Position numbers and translations under genes: made by a program. A stretch of DNA of 5,919 nt from Bacilli bacterium (lineage in GTDB: Bacteria > Bacillota_I > Bacilli_A > ML615J-28 > CAG-698), in the NCBI GenBank assembly GCA_023228385.1, contig JALOBF010000098.1, positions 1 to 5,919 on the forward strand. The letters are read 5' to 3'. The notes beneath the pieces were generated by a model that saw only the letters and a list, made by a program, of their open reading frames with translations, did not search any database and was not told the origin of the DNA. Of this stretch, positions 1 through 5,919 are shown piece by piece; the first letter of the stretch is position 1, and each line of letters opens with the position of its first letter.

Positions 1-142
1 TCCACTGTTTAAAAAGGGGACCATGGTCACTGATACCGATTTCTTGATATCCGGCAGCCAGTGATAACTTTATATAATCACTCGGCAATCCTTGGGCATG
101 TTGGCATAAATAGCAATGGGTATGATGATTTGTTTTAATCAT
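1..142 (-). CDS. PHP-family phosphoesterase, histidinol-phosphatase-like (N-terminal part only)
   Basis: Partial gene: the first 47 codons are present and the rest lies beyond the left edge. The visible protein starts MIKTNHHTHCYLC and continues to an EIGISDHGPLF segment. This is the opening of the PHP (polymerase and histidinol phosphatase) metal-dependent phosphoesterase fold. The H7-T8-H9 pair, H15, and the D39-H40 pair after the first helix are expected metal ligands. The spacing and the 'H-x-H ... A-G-Y/F-x-x-I-G-x-S-D-H' pattern match the HisJ/HisK type, which removes phosphate from L-histidinol phosphate in histidine synthesis. Many PHP proteins with this start act on other phosphates, so the substrate is uncertain. 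The ATG at 142-140 overlaps the stop of the preceding Fic-like gene by 8 bases. An AAGGA site lies about six bases upstream, inside that gene, which suggests translational coupling. No histidine genes are visible to support a biosynthetic role. Confidence 0.8.
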   Translation of the reverse strand, partial: MIKTNHHTHCYLCQHAQGLPSDYIKLSLAAGYQEIGISDHGPLFKQW

Positions 143-1151
143 TCTCAATCCTTAACCATTTCGCCGAACGGCCTTTGCTCAGCGCTTTAATTTGTCCGGC
201 ATCGCGTAATTTTATTAATGTTCGATTAATGGTTGATTCACTGACATAAGGATGCTGCATTCTGATTTCTTCTTTCGTAAATATTTGGGGTAAATGATAG
301 ATGGTATTTTCAATATTATCGCTTTTATTAAAGTTGGCGTCAAATTTGTATTCACTTATTATCGTTGCCGCTTTTTCATAAGCTTGCAAAATAAACTTAA
401 AGATAAAGCGGACAAATCCCAAAGTTTGAGCAAAACCTTCGTTCCAATTAACGCTGGCATTTTGCACCACCTTAATAAAATCATTATATTCAATAAACAG
501 CAACTCAAAAAAACTGATATAGCGGAAAGCTTCAATCTCTCCCTTTAACATCAACAAATATAATAACAGCAGACTGGCGGTATGATTATAATCGACAAAA
601 GGAGCAATATTGAAAAAGTCAATATAGAAATGCGCATAAACGATTAATTTTTCGTATTCCTTTTTTTCTATATAATTATTGATTTTTTCATTTATTTCAT
701 CAATCAACAGTCTTTTGCTCTTTTTAGCCTGACTTTGTAAGATGGCCCGCCGATCGGCCTCGGTATAAGCAAATTTAACCTCACCGTAATGACCGTAAAT
801 ATAATTAATGATATCAAGCAAATCATTGCTTTGATGCCGCATCTGTAAATAATGTTTTTGGCATTTATGCAATACTTCTTTTATTTTAAAAAGCGTTTTT
901 TCTTCCTTATTCCGCGGGCTTGAATCTTTTGTTAGAATAAGCCGCATTCTGGTGTCGCTGATATCGAGTTTTAATATTTGAGCGATAAAATAACCGTCTC
1001 TTTGCACCGTCTGTTCCACTACCCGTTCCATATCGGGTTTTAATGTTTGGTACATTGATTCATTTTTACCAATCCATCGATAAATAGCGGTTAAATTGGC
1101 AAGGGCATCATTAGGAAGCATAAAATGTCCGATATTGGAAATTGAACTCAT
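135..1151 (-). CDS. Degenerate Fic-domain protein with C-terminal winged helix (probable pseudoenzyme)
   Basis: Intact 338-codon gene. Residues about 165-260 follow the Fic core: a helix ending in IVYAHFYIDFFNIAPFVDYN, then a Leu-rich helix, a 'RYISFFELLFIEYNDFIKVV' segment, and 'W..GFAQTLGFVRFIFKFIL', in the order seen in Fic AMP-transferases. The C-terminus (about 288-334, EEIRMQHPYVSESTINRTLIKLRDAG...) looks like the winged helix common in Fic proteins. The active site is lost. In the HPFxDGNGRxxR motif, His is A183, the glycines are Y188 and H190, and the arginines are T191 and L194; only P184, F185, D187 and N189 remain. By eye, the inhibitory (S/T)xxxE(G/N) helix aligns with IAQILK at 56-61, which lacks its Glu too. 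Catalytic AMPylation is therefore unlikely. The open frame, a good ribosome site and the coupled downstream gene argue for a maintained protein rather than a decaying pseudogene. The gene sits 18 bases after parC with no terminator between. Its role is unknown; DNA binding or a regulatory or scaffold role is inference. Confidence 0.75.
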   Translation of the reverse strand: MSSISNIGHFMLPNDALANLTAIYRWIGKNESMYQTLKPDMERVVEQTVQRDGYFIAQILKLDISDTRMRLILTKDSSPRNKEEKTLFKIKEVLHKCQKHYLQMRHQSNDLLDIINYIYGHYGEVKFAYTEADRRAILQSQAKKSKRLLIDEINEKINNYIEKKEYEKLIVYAHFYIDFFNIAPFVDYNHTASLLLLYLLMLKGEIEAFRYISFFELLFIEYNDFIKVVQNASVNWNEGFAQTLGFVRFIFKFILQAYEKAATIISEYKFDANFNKSDNIENTIYHLPQIFTKEEIRMQHPYVSESTINRTLIKLRDAGQIKALSKGRSAKWLRIEND

Positions 1152-1157
1152 AATCAT

Positions 1158-1162
1158 TCCTC
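1158..1162 (-). promoter_or_regulatory. Ribosome binding site deciding the start of the Fic-like gene
   Basis: The minus strand reads GAGGA-ATGATT-ATG here. The GAGGA directly abuts the first in-frame ATG (1157-1155), leaving no spacer. It sits six bases before the second ATG (1151-1149), which is normal spacing. The start is therefore placed at 1151, two codons inside the longest open frame. The site lies in the 18-base gap after the parC stop codon. Confidence 0.7.
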
Positions 1163-1169
1163 TTTTCTT

Positions 1170-3650
1170 TTAGACATAATCATCATTGCCGCGTACTATT
1201 AATATTTTATCAGCGGAACCGATTTTTGCTGTATTTATTTTTTTACCGTATACCAAGTTTGCCCCTTTGATTAATTCCTGATTTATAAATTTATGACCTT
1301 TCGGTCCAATCAAATAAGTTTCCACTTCATCTTTCGCGGCTTGATAATGTACAATTTGGGAATCAACAAAATAATTAGGATTCGCTTTTACAATCTTCAT
1401 ATATTGCCGGCCGACATTGTTTTTTCGACCAAGCGGCACTTCGTCGGGACGAATCCGTTTTATATTACCGCGGGCCGTTAAAACAACAATTTGGTCACGA
1501 TTGTTGATATAATGACCGCCGATAACTTCATCATCCGAACGGTTTTTCATTTCAAGAGCTTTTACTCCGAACGCCGGAGGGGCCATCGGCGGAATTTCTT
1601 CCGCTTTGTACCGATTGATATAACCCTCTTTAGTAATAACAATAACATCGCTGTCGGCCGGACCGTAATCAACACTGACCAACTCGTCATCATCCCGCAG
1701 TTTAGTGGCGATTAAAGCCCGAGAATAGCGATAGGCAACATAATTCTTCAGTAAAGTCCGTTTAATCAAACCGCTTTTTGTTGTAAAGAGCAGGTAGCGG
1801 TTTGTTGCAAAGTCTTGAACCGGGATGGTGAAGGCGATGCGTTCTTTGGGATCAATATTAACTAAGGTGCTAACGTTATATCCTAAATCGCGATGACGGA
1901 CTTCGGGGATTTTTTGTATCGGTAAATATACATAATTACCGAGATTGGTAAATAAAAGTAATGTATCCAAGGTCGTCGCTTTAAACTCGGCAATAATAAT
2001 ATCGTCATCCTTTAATTTGGTTTCTTCGTTACTGTTATATGCTTTTGCCGTCATCCGTTTTAGATAACCGTCATGGGTTATAATAACATATACTTCTTCT
2101 TTTGCCATTAAATCAATGACTTCAATTTTCACATCATCAATTTCATGTTCAATAAGTGTTTTTCTGGGCGATGAGAGTTCTTTTAATGTGGCATTTAGTT
2201 CATTCTTAATGACTTTTATCAAAACCGTCTCATTGGCAAGAACCTGAGTTAATTCTTCAATCTGGACTTTTAAGTTTTCTGCTTCTTCCTTAAGTTGAAC
2301 GATATCAGTATTAGTCAGGCGATATAATTGCAGATTAACAATCGCTTCCGCTTGTTCGCCGGAGAAATTATAAGTTCCGACCAAATTATTAATTGCGTCT
2401 TTTTTATTTTGCGATGAGCGAATCGTTTGAATAACCGAATCTAAAATCGATATCATTTCGATTAATCCCTCAACAATATGAAGGCGATGCCGGGCGGCAT
2501 TAAGCTGAAAATTGCTGCGATTGGTTATAACCTCTTTTTGATGGGAGATATAAGCATCAAGAAGATGGTCGAGCCCCATCGTCATCGGCCGTTTATTGGC
2601 AATGGCCACCATATTAAAGTTATATGACACTTGCAAATCAGTTTTCTTGAAAAAGAAATTACGGATATCTTCCGGATTGGCATCTTTCCGGACGTCAACG
2701 ACGATCCGTAAGCCCTCACGGTCGGTTTCATCGCGAATATCAAGGACACCGTCAATATTTTTTCGATTACATATATCGCTCATTCTTTTTACTAAAACTG
2801 ATTTATTAACATCAAAGGGAATTTCGGTAATAACTAACTGATAAATATTTTTGTTGGTAATGATTTCCGTTTTTGCTTTAATAACGATCCGTCCCCGTCC
2901 GGTTTTATAGGCTTTTTTTATTCCTTCTATTCCTTGAACGATACCGCCGGTCGGAAAATCAGGTCCCTGAACAATTTCCATTAATTTTTCAAGCGAAGCA
3001 TTATTATGGTCCAACTTATAAATAACTGCTTTAATGATTTCATCAATATTATGAGGCGGTATTTCCGTCGCGTATCCGGCTGAGATTCCGGTGGCCCCAT
3101 TAACGAGCAGATTGGGGAATTTCGCCGGCAGAACGGTCGGTTCATATTCTTCATCATCAAAATTGGGAACGAAGCCAACCGTTTTTTTATTGATATCCCG
3201 TAAAAGATACTCGCTGTATTTTGAAAGTCGCGCTTCGGTATAACGCATTGCCGCCGCCGGATCCCCGTCGATACTGCCGTTATTACCGTGCATATCAACC
3301 AGCGGTAACCGCATTTTAAAGTTCTGCGACATCCTGACCATCGCATCATAAACCGAAGTGTCACCATGGGGATGATATTTACCGATAACGTCCCCAACAA
3401 TCCGGGCGGACTTTTTGTAAGAACGCTCCGAGAAGACACCCAATTTATACATGGCATATAAAATCCGCCGTTGGACCGGTTTTAATCCGTCCCGGGCATC
3501 GGGCAAAGCCCGGTCCTGAATGATAAACTTGGAATATCGGCCGAAACGTTCACCGACAATAATATCAAGATTTTCTTCGATGATTTTTTCATCAACAAAG
3601 TCTTCGATGGTTTTATTGATATTCCTTTTTGGAGTTGAACTTCTATTCAT
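1170..3650 (-). CDS. parC: DNA topoisomerase IV subunit A
   Basis: 826 codons, close to the usual 800-820. ParC is the DNA-cleaving subunit that pairs with ParE to form the C2E2 enzyme unlinking replicated chromosomes. The N-terminal breakage-reunion domain (about 25-500) has the LPDARDGLKPVQRRILYAM start, the HPHGDTSVYDAMVRM quinolone-resistance region (93-107), and the catalytic pair R136-Y137 in AAAMRYTEARLS. The DNA-bending isoleucine is I189 in NGATGIS. A coiled-coil arm with the exit gate (about 365-490) follows, then a beta-pinwheel C-terminal domain (about 505-820). It is called ParC rather than GyrA because of the MHGNNGSIDGDPAAAMRYTEARLS-type segment (120-143, GyrA has HGNFGS), the lack of a canonical GyrA box, and its pairing with parE. 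The region around 738-748 (VPLGRKNNVGR) looks like a weak relic of that box. T98 and D102 occupy the positions of S. aureus GrlA Ser80 and Glu84. The ATG overlaps the parE stop by 8 bases, with AGAGG about nine bases upstream. Confidence 0.95.
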   Translation of the reverse strand: MNRSSTPKRNINKTIEDFVDEKIIEENLDIIVGERFGRYSKFIIQDRALPDARDGLKPVQRRILYAMYKLGVFSERSYKKSARIVGDVIGKYHPHGDTSVYDAMVRMSQNFKMRLPLVDMHGNNGSIDGDPAAAMRYTEARLSKYSEYLLRDINKKTVGFVPNFDDEEYEPTVLPAKFPNLLVNGATGISAGYATEIPPHNIDEIIKAVIYKLDHNNASLEKLMEIVQGPDFPTGGIVQGIEGIKKAYKTGRGRIVIKAKTEIITNKNIYQLVITEIPFDVNKSVLVKRMSDICNRKNIDGVLDIRDETDREGLRIVVDVRKDANPEDIRNFFFKKTDLQVSYNFNMVAIANKRPMTMGLDHLLDAYISHQKEVITNRSNFQLNAARHRLHIVEGLIEMISILDSVIQTIRSSQNKKDAINNLVGTYNFSGEQAEAIVNLQLYRLTNTDIVQLKEEAENLKVQIEELTQVLANETVLIKVIKNELNATLKELSSPRKTLIEHEIDDVKIEVIDLMAKEEVYVIITHDGYLKRMTAKAYNSNEETKLKDDDIIIAEFKATTLDTLLLFTNLGNYVYLPIQKIPEVRHRDLGYNVSTLVNIDPKERIAFTIPVQDFATNRYLLFTTKSGLIKRTLLKNYVAYRYSRALIATKLRDDDELVSVDYGPADSDVIVITKEGYINRYKAEEIPPMAPPAFGVKALEMKNRSDDEVIGGHYINNRDQIVVLTARGNIKRIRPDEVPLGRKNNVGRQYMKIVKANPNYFVDSQIVHYQAAKDEVETYLIGPKGHKFINQELIKGANLVYGKKINTAKIGSADKILIVRGNDDYV

Positions 3651-5589
3651 TTATTTCTACCTCTTCAAGCGTAAAATTATCAATTTGTTCAAAAACAACA
3701 TTATTTTCTATCCATTCGCGCCGCGGTTCGACGTCATCACCCATCAGAATATTGATTTTTTGATCAACCTCATTAAAATCTTCAATATTAACTTTAATAA
3801 GAGTTCGGGTCGCCGGATTCATCGTTGTGTCCCATAATTGATCACTGTTCATTTCACCTAAACCTTTAAACCGCTGAATCGTAATGCTTTTATATTCGGC
3901 CGCTTTTAATTTTAATTCTTCGTCGGTCCAGGCATATTCGATTTTGTTATGGCGATGGGTAATTTTATATAAAGGCGGCAAAGCCAGATAAATATAACCG
4001 TTTTCGATTAACTCGCGCATATAGCGGAAGAAAAAGGTCAAGAGCAAGATTTGAATATGCGCGCCGTCAGTGTCGGCATCGGTCATAATAATGACTTTTT
4101 GATAATTAACCTTACCAATGTTAAAATCACGGCCAAAGCCAGCGCCGATCGCATAAATAATAGACATTATTTCTTCATTTTTTAAGAGTTCATCAATTTT
4201 TGTCTTTTCCGCATTTATTACTTTACCGCGTAAAGGAAGGATGGCTTGAAAACGCCGGTCGCGACCGAGTTTGGCACTGCCGCCGGCCGAATCCCCCTCG
4301 ACAATGAATAATTCATTGGTTTTTGGATTTCGTTCCTGAACCGGGATAAGTTTACCCGATAAGTCGGCGGTTTTGGTTATTTTTTGTTTAATCATCCGTA
4401 CTTCTTCCCGGGCTTTACGGGCCGCTTCCCGGGCGCGATACGCCCGAATCGCATTTTGAACTAAAGAGTTTGCTATTTCACCTTTTTCCGCTAAGAAAAA
4501 TTTAAGTTTTTCCGTTACAATGGCTTCAACGGCAATTTTTGCATCAGCGGTGCCGAGTTTATTTTTGGTTTGGCCTTCAAATTGTAAGATATCTTCAGAA
4601 ATGCGCACGGAAAGAATCGCAGTTAAACCTTCACGGACATCAACCCCGTCCAAATTAGGATCTTTATCTTTTAGGAATCCCCGCATTCGGGCATAATCAT
4701 TAAATGCTTTGGTTAAGGCCGATTTAAAACCGGTTTCATGAGTGCCGCCGTCTTTGGTCCGGATATTATTGACAAAACTCATAATATTTTCCGAATATGA
4801 TTTATGACAATATTGCAGGGCAGATTCAACCTGAATATTAAGATATGTTCCTTCCAAGTAAATCGGTTCATGAATGGTTTCTTTATTTTGATTGATATTT
4901 TTAATAAATTCGGAAATACCTTCATAAAACAAAAATACTTCTTCGACGCCGGTTCTCTCATCAATTAATTCAATTTTTAATCCTTTAATTAAATAAGCCG
5001 ACTCCTTAAGCCGCTGCACGCATTGTTTATAATCTATAATGGTTGTTGAGAAAACTGTCGAGTCAGGTTTAAAATGAACCGTGGTCCCGGTTTTTTTACT
5101 TTCGCCGATAATTTTCGGTTTTTTAATAACGGAACCGCCGTTTTCAAATCGTTGAAAGTAAACTTTGCCATCCCGGGCAATCGTCAGCTCGACCCATTCG
5201 CTTAAAGCATTAACGACACTGGCTCCGACCCCGTGGAGACCGCCGGAAACCTTGTAAGCCCCGCCGGAATCAAATTTACCGCCGGCATGAAGGGTACAAA
5301 AAACGACTTGCGGGGTCGGTAAACCGGTTTTATGAGTACCAATCGGAATGCCGCGACCGTTATCTTGAATCTCAACCGAATTCCCTTTATGAATTATAAC
5401 CCGGATATGATCGCCGTATCCCGATAAAACTTCATCAATGGCATTATCGACAATTTCCCAGATTAACTGATGCAGTCCGCGCGAATCACTGCTGCCGATA
5501 TACATTCCCGGTCGTTTTCGAATCGCCTCTAAACTTTGTAATACTTGGATTTTAGATTCATCATAGACATTCTTTCTTGATTTTGTCAT
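3643..5589 (-). CDS. parE: DNA topoisomerase IV subunit B (ATPase)
   Basis: 648 codons, normal for ParE. It supplies the ATPase N-gate and the TOPRIM metal site of topoisomerase IV. The GHKL ATPase domain has E45 (general base), N49 and D52 in EIVDNAIDE, D76-N-G-R79-G-I-P, the ATP-lid segment with Y112 followed by KVSGGLHGVGASVVNALSEW (113-132), and G168-T169. The transducer contributes the QTK loop with K342. The TOPRIM domain has E431 in EGDSAGGSAK (431-440), PLRGK (452-456), and the D504/D506/D508 triad in MTDADTDGAHI. The C-terminus carries QRFKGLGEMN and QLWDTTMNP, typical of this family. The LHAGGKF and GLHGVGASVVNALSEW wording and the adjacent parC point to ParE rather than GyrB. The start at 5589 gives the expected short leader before the YDESKIQVLQSLEAIRKRPGMYIG block. 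An AGGG lies nine bases upstream, and AAAGG fifteen bases upstream. Confidence 0.96.
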   Translation of the reverse strand: MTKSRKNVYDESKIQVLQSLEAIRKRPGMYIGSSDSRGLHQLIWEIVDNAIDEVLSGYGDHIRVIIHKGNSVEIQDNGRGIPIGTHKTGLPTPQVVFCTLHAGGKFDSGGAYKVSGGLHGVGASVVNALSEWVELTIARDGKVYFQRFENGGSVIKKPKIIGESKKTGTTVHFKPDSTVFSTTIIDYKQCVQRLKESAYLIKGLKIELIDERTGVEEVFLFYEGISEFIKNINQNKETIHEPIYLEGTYLNIQVESALQYCHKSYSENIMSFVNNIRTKDGGTHETGFKSALTKAFNDYARMRGFLKDKDPNLDGVDVREGLTAILSVRISEDILQFEGQTKNKLGTADAKIAVEAIVTEKLKFFLAEKGEIANSLVQNAIRAYRAREAARKAREEVRMIKQKITKTADLSGKLIPVQERNPKTNELFIVEGDSAGGSAKLGRDRRFQAILPLRGKVINAEKTKIDELLKNEEIMSIIYAIGAGFGRDFNIGKVNYQKVIIMTDADTDGAHIQILLLTFFFRYMRELIENGYIYLALPPLYKITHRHNKIEYAWTDEELKLKAAEYKSITIQRFKGLGEMNSDQLWDTTMNPATRTLIKVNIEDFNEVDQKINILMGDDVEPRREWIENNVVFEQIDNFTLEEVEINE

Positions 5590-5620
5590 TCTTATTATCC
5601 CTGACCTTTCTACATGATAT

Positions 5621-5649
5621 ATTATAGCATATATTTAATTAAAAGTAAA
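5621..5649 (-). promoter_or_regulatory. Sigma-A-type promoter with extended -10 for the parE-parC operon
   Basis: On the minus strand a perfect TATAAT lies at 5626-5621, preceded by TG one base upstream (5629-5628), giving an extended -10. A TTTACT at 5649-5644 (4 of 6 matches to TTGACA) sits 17 bases upstream. The start of transcription would be near 5614, giving a leader of about 25 bases that contains the parE ribosome site. Further upstream is A/T-tract-rich DNA that could help RNA polymerase bind. No operator or attenuator is visible. This is by eye only; spurious TATAAT matches are common in A+T-rich DNA, but the extension, spacing and position support it. Confidence 0.65.
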
Positions 5650-5741
5650 ACATTATTTATTGAAAAATAACATATTCATTTGATAAATTTGAATACATTT
5701 AATCTTATGTTTTTATTAATTTTGATAATAATAAAAATTCA

Positions 5742-5770
5742 TTGCAATTATCACCTAATTCGTATATAAT
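5742..5770 (+). promoter_or_regulatory. Sigma-A-type promoter for plsY
   Basis: TTGCAA at 5742-5747 (4 of 6 matches to TTGACA) is followed after 17 bases by a perfect TATAAT at 5765-5770. The predicted transcription start is near 5777. That is only about 11 bases before the plsY ATG and right at the edge of its AGGTGA ribosome site. The promoter faces away from the parE promoter, with about 90 bases of A+T-rich DNA between the two -35 elements. No FapR-like operator was recognised. This is a consensus match by eye, with no experimental support. Confidence 0.6.
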
Positions 5771-5777
5771 ATTATTC

Positions 5778-5783
5778 AGGTGA
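5778..5783 (+). promoter_or_regulatory. Ribosome binding site of plsY
   Basis: AGGTGA, with the AGG seven bases before the ATG at 5788. It supports that start codon. If the TATAAT at 5765-5770 is used, this site begins almost at the first transcribed base, so the leader would be unusually short. Confidence 0.65.
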
Positions 5784-5787
5784 TTAT

Positions 5788-5919
5788 ATGGTATATATTA
5801 TTCAAATCGGCTTGCTGATAGTCTCATACTTATTAGGCTCGATTCCTTGGGGAGTTGTTTTCGGTAAAATCAAATGCATCGATATTCGTAAACACGGAAG
5901 CAAAAATATCGGAGCCACC
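5788..5919 (+). CDS. plsY: Acyl-phosphate:glycerol-3-phosphate acyltransferase (N-terminal part only)
   Basis: The first 44 codons are present; the rest lies beyond the right edge. PlsY is an integral membrane enzyme that moves an acyl group from acyl-phosphate (made by PlsX) to position 1 of glycerol-3-phosphate, the first committed step of phospholipid synthesis in most Gram-positives. The visible part begins with a hydrophobic segment (about residues 4-24, IIQIGLLIVSYLLGSIPWGVV) that forms the first membrane helix and contains the family's YLLGSIP motif. It is followed by the cytoplasmic loop IDIRKHGSKNIGAT, matching the conserved DIR..GSGN.GATN substrate-binding block. The usual Gly of GSGN is Lys here. 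The divergent position beside parE is the arrangement seen in other Bacillota. The ATG at 5788 has a good ribosome site and puts the membrane helix at the very N-terminus, as usual. Confidence 0.92.
   Translation, partial: MVYIIQIGLLIVSYLLGSIPWGVVFGKIKCIDIRKHGSKNIGAT

Noticed and set aside
451..600. Leu/Phe-rich segments of the Fic-like protein looking like membrane helices (residues about 190-230 and 245-257)
   Set aside because: They match the hydrophobic core helices of the Fic fold and are broken by charged residues (KGEIEAFR, EYND). There is no signal peptide or hydrophobic run long and pure enough for a membrane span.
135..1151. The Fic-like gene as a decaying pseudogene
   Set aside because: There is no frameshift or internal stop across 338 codons, the ribosome site is good, and the next gene starts within its end. 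The active-site changes are also confined to catalytic positions, with fold residues kept.
1152..1169. Terminator or promoter between parC and the Fic-like gene
   Set aside because: Only 18 bases separate them, mostly taken up by the ribosome site; there is no room for a stem-loop and no promoter pattern.
2981..3457. A 158-codon open frame on the minus strand inside parC, and several open frames on the plus strand inside parC, parE and the Fic-like gene
   Set aside because: They overlap strongly conserved coding sequence in other frames, have no recognisable domains or convincing ribosome sites, and look like by-products of codon bias.
1170..3650. The A subunit as GyrA instead of ParC
   Set aside because: It pairs with a ParE-type B subunit through an overlapping stop and start, has the ParC-style HGNNGSIDGDP segment, and lacks a canonical GyrA box.
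135..5589. Mycoplasma-type code with UGA read as Trp
   Set aside because: Full-length ParE, ParC and the Fic-like protein are obtained with the standard code, Trp codons are TGG, and no conserved Trp position is interrupted by TGA.
5653..5695. Short inverted repeats in the parE-plsY spacer: TTATTT/AAATAA (5653-5658 and 5665-5670) and TATTCA/TGAATA (5673-5678 and 5690-5695)
   Set aside because: Arms are only six A/T-rich bases in a very A+T-rich spacer, so they are expected by chance. There is no GC stem with a T-tract for a terminator and no match to a known operator.

Overview
The window is a low-GC stretch of chromosome, with A+T-rich spacers, from what looks like a Bacillota or Mollicutes-related bacterium (Bacilli, Erysipelotrichia or Acholeplasma-like). 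Support for this comes from the conserved neighbourhood of plsY next to parE-parC, purine-rich Shine-Dalgarno sites, and ParE/ParC sequences of Gram-positive type. The genes read through with the standard code: Trp is TGG and no in-frame TGA interrupts about 1,800 codons. This argues against a Mycoplasma-type UGA=Trp code. The species cannot be named from this sequence.

Layout, right to left on the minus strand: parE (topoisomerase IV subunit B, 5589-3643) overlaps parC (topoisomerase IV subunit A, 3650-1170) by 8 bases. An 18-base gap follows, then a 338-codon Fic-fold protein with a C-terminal winged helix (1151-135). That gene overlaps by 8 bases the start of a PHP-family phosphoesterase resembling histidinol-phosphatase (142 to the left edge, cut off). 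No terminator is visible between these genes, so they look like one four-gene transcript driven from an extended -10 promoter just upstream of parE. On the plus strand, diverging from parE across a 198-base A+T-rich spacer, plsY (acyl-phosphate:glycerol-3-phosphate acyltransferase) begins at 5788 and runs off the right edge.

ParE and ParC together form the ATP-driven type IIA topoisomerase that decatenates sister chromosomes, and all the key residues of both subunits are present. The unusual gene is the Fic-like one. It keeps the recognisable fold-level pattern of a Fic domain plus winged helix, but its active-site motif reads APFVDYNHT where Fic enzymes have HPFxDGNGR. The catalytic histidine and both arginines are gone, so it is probably a pseudoenzyme. 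Its place in the ParE/ParC operon is notable because active FicT toxins are known to AMPylate the GyrB/ParE ATP-site tyrosine, and that tyrosine is conserved here (ParE Y112). A functional link is only inferred.
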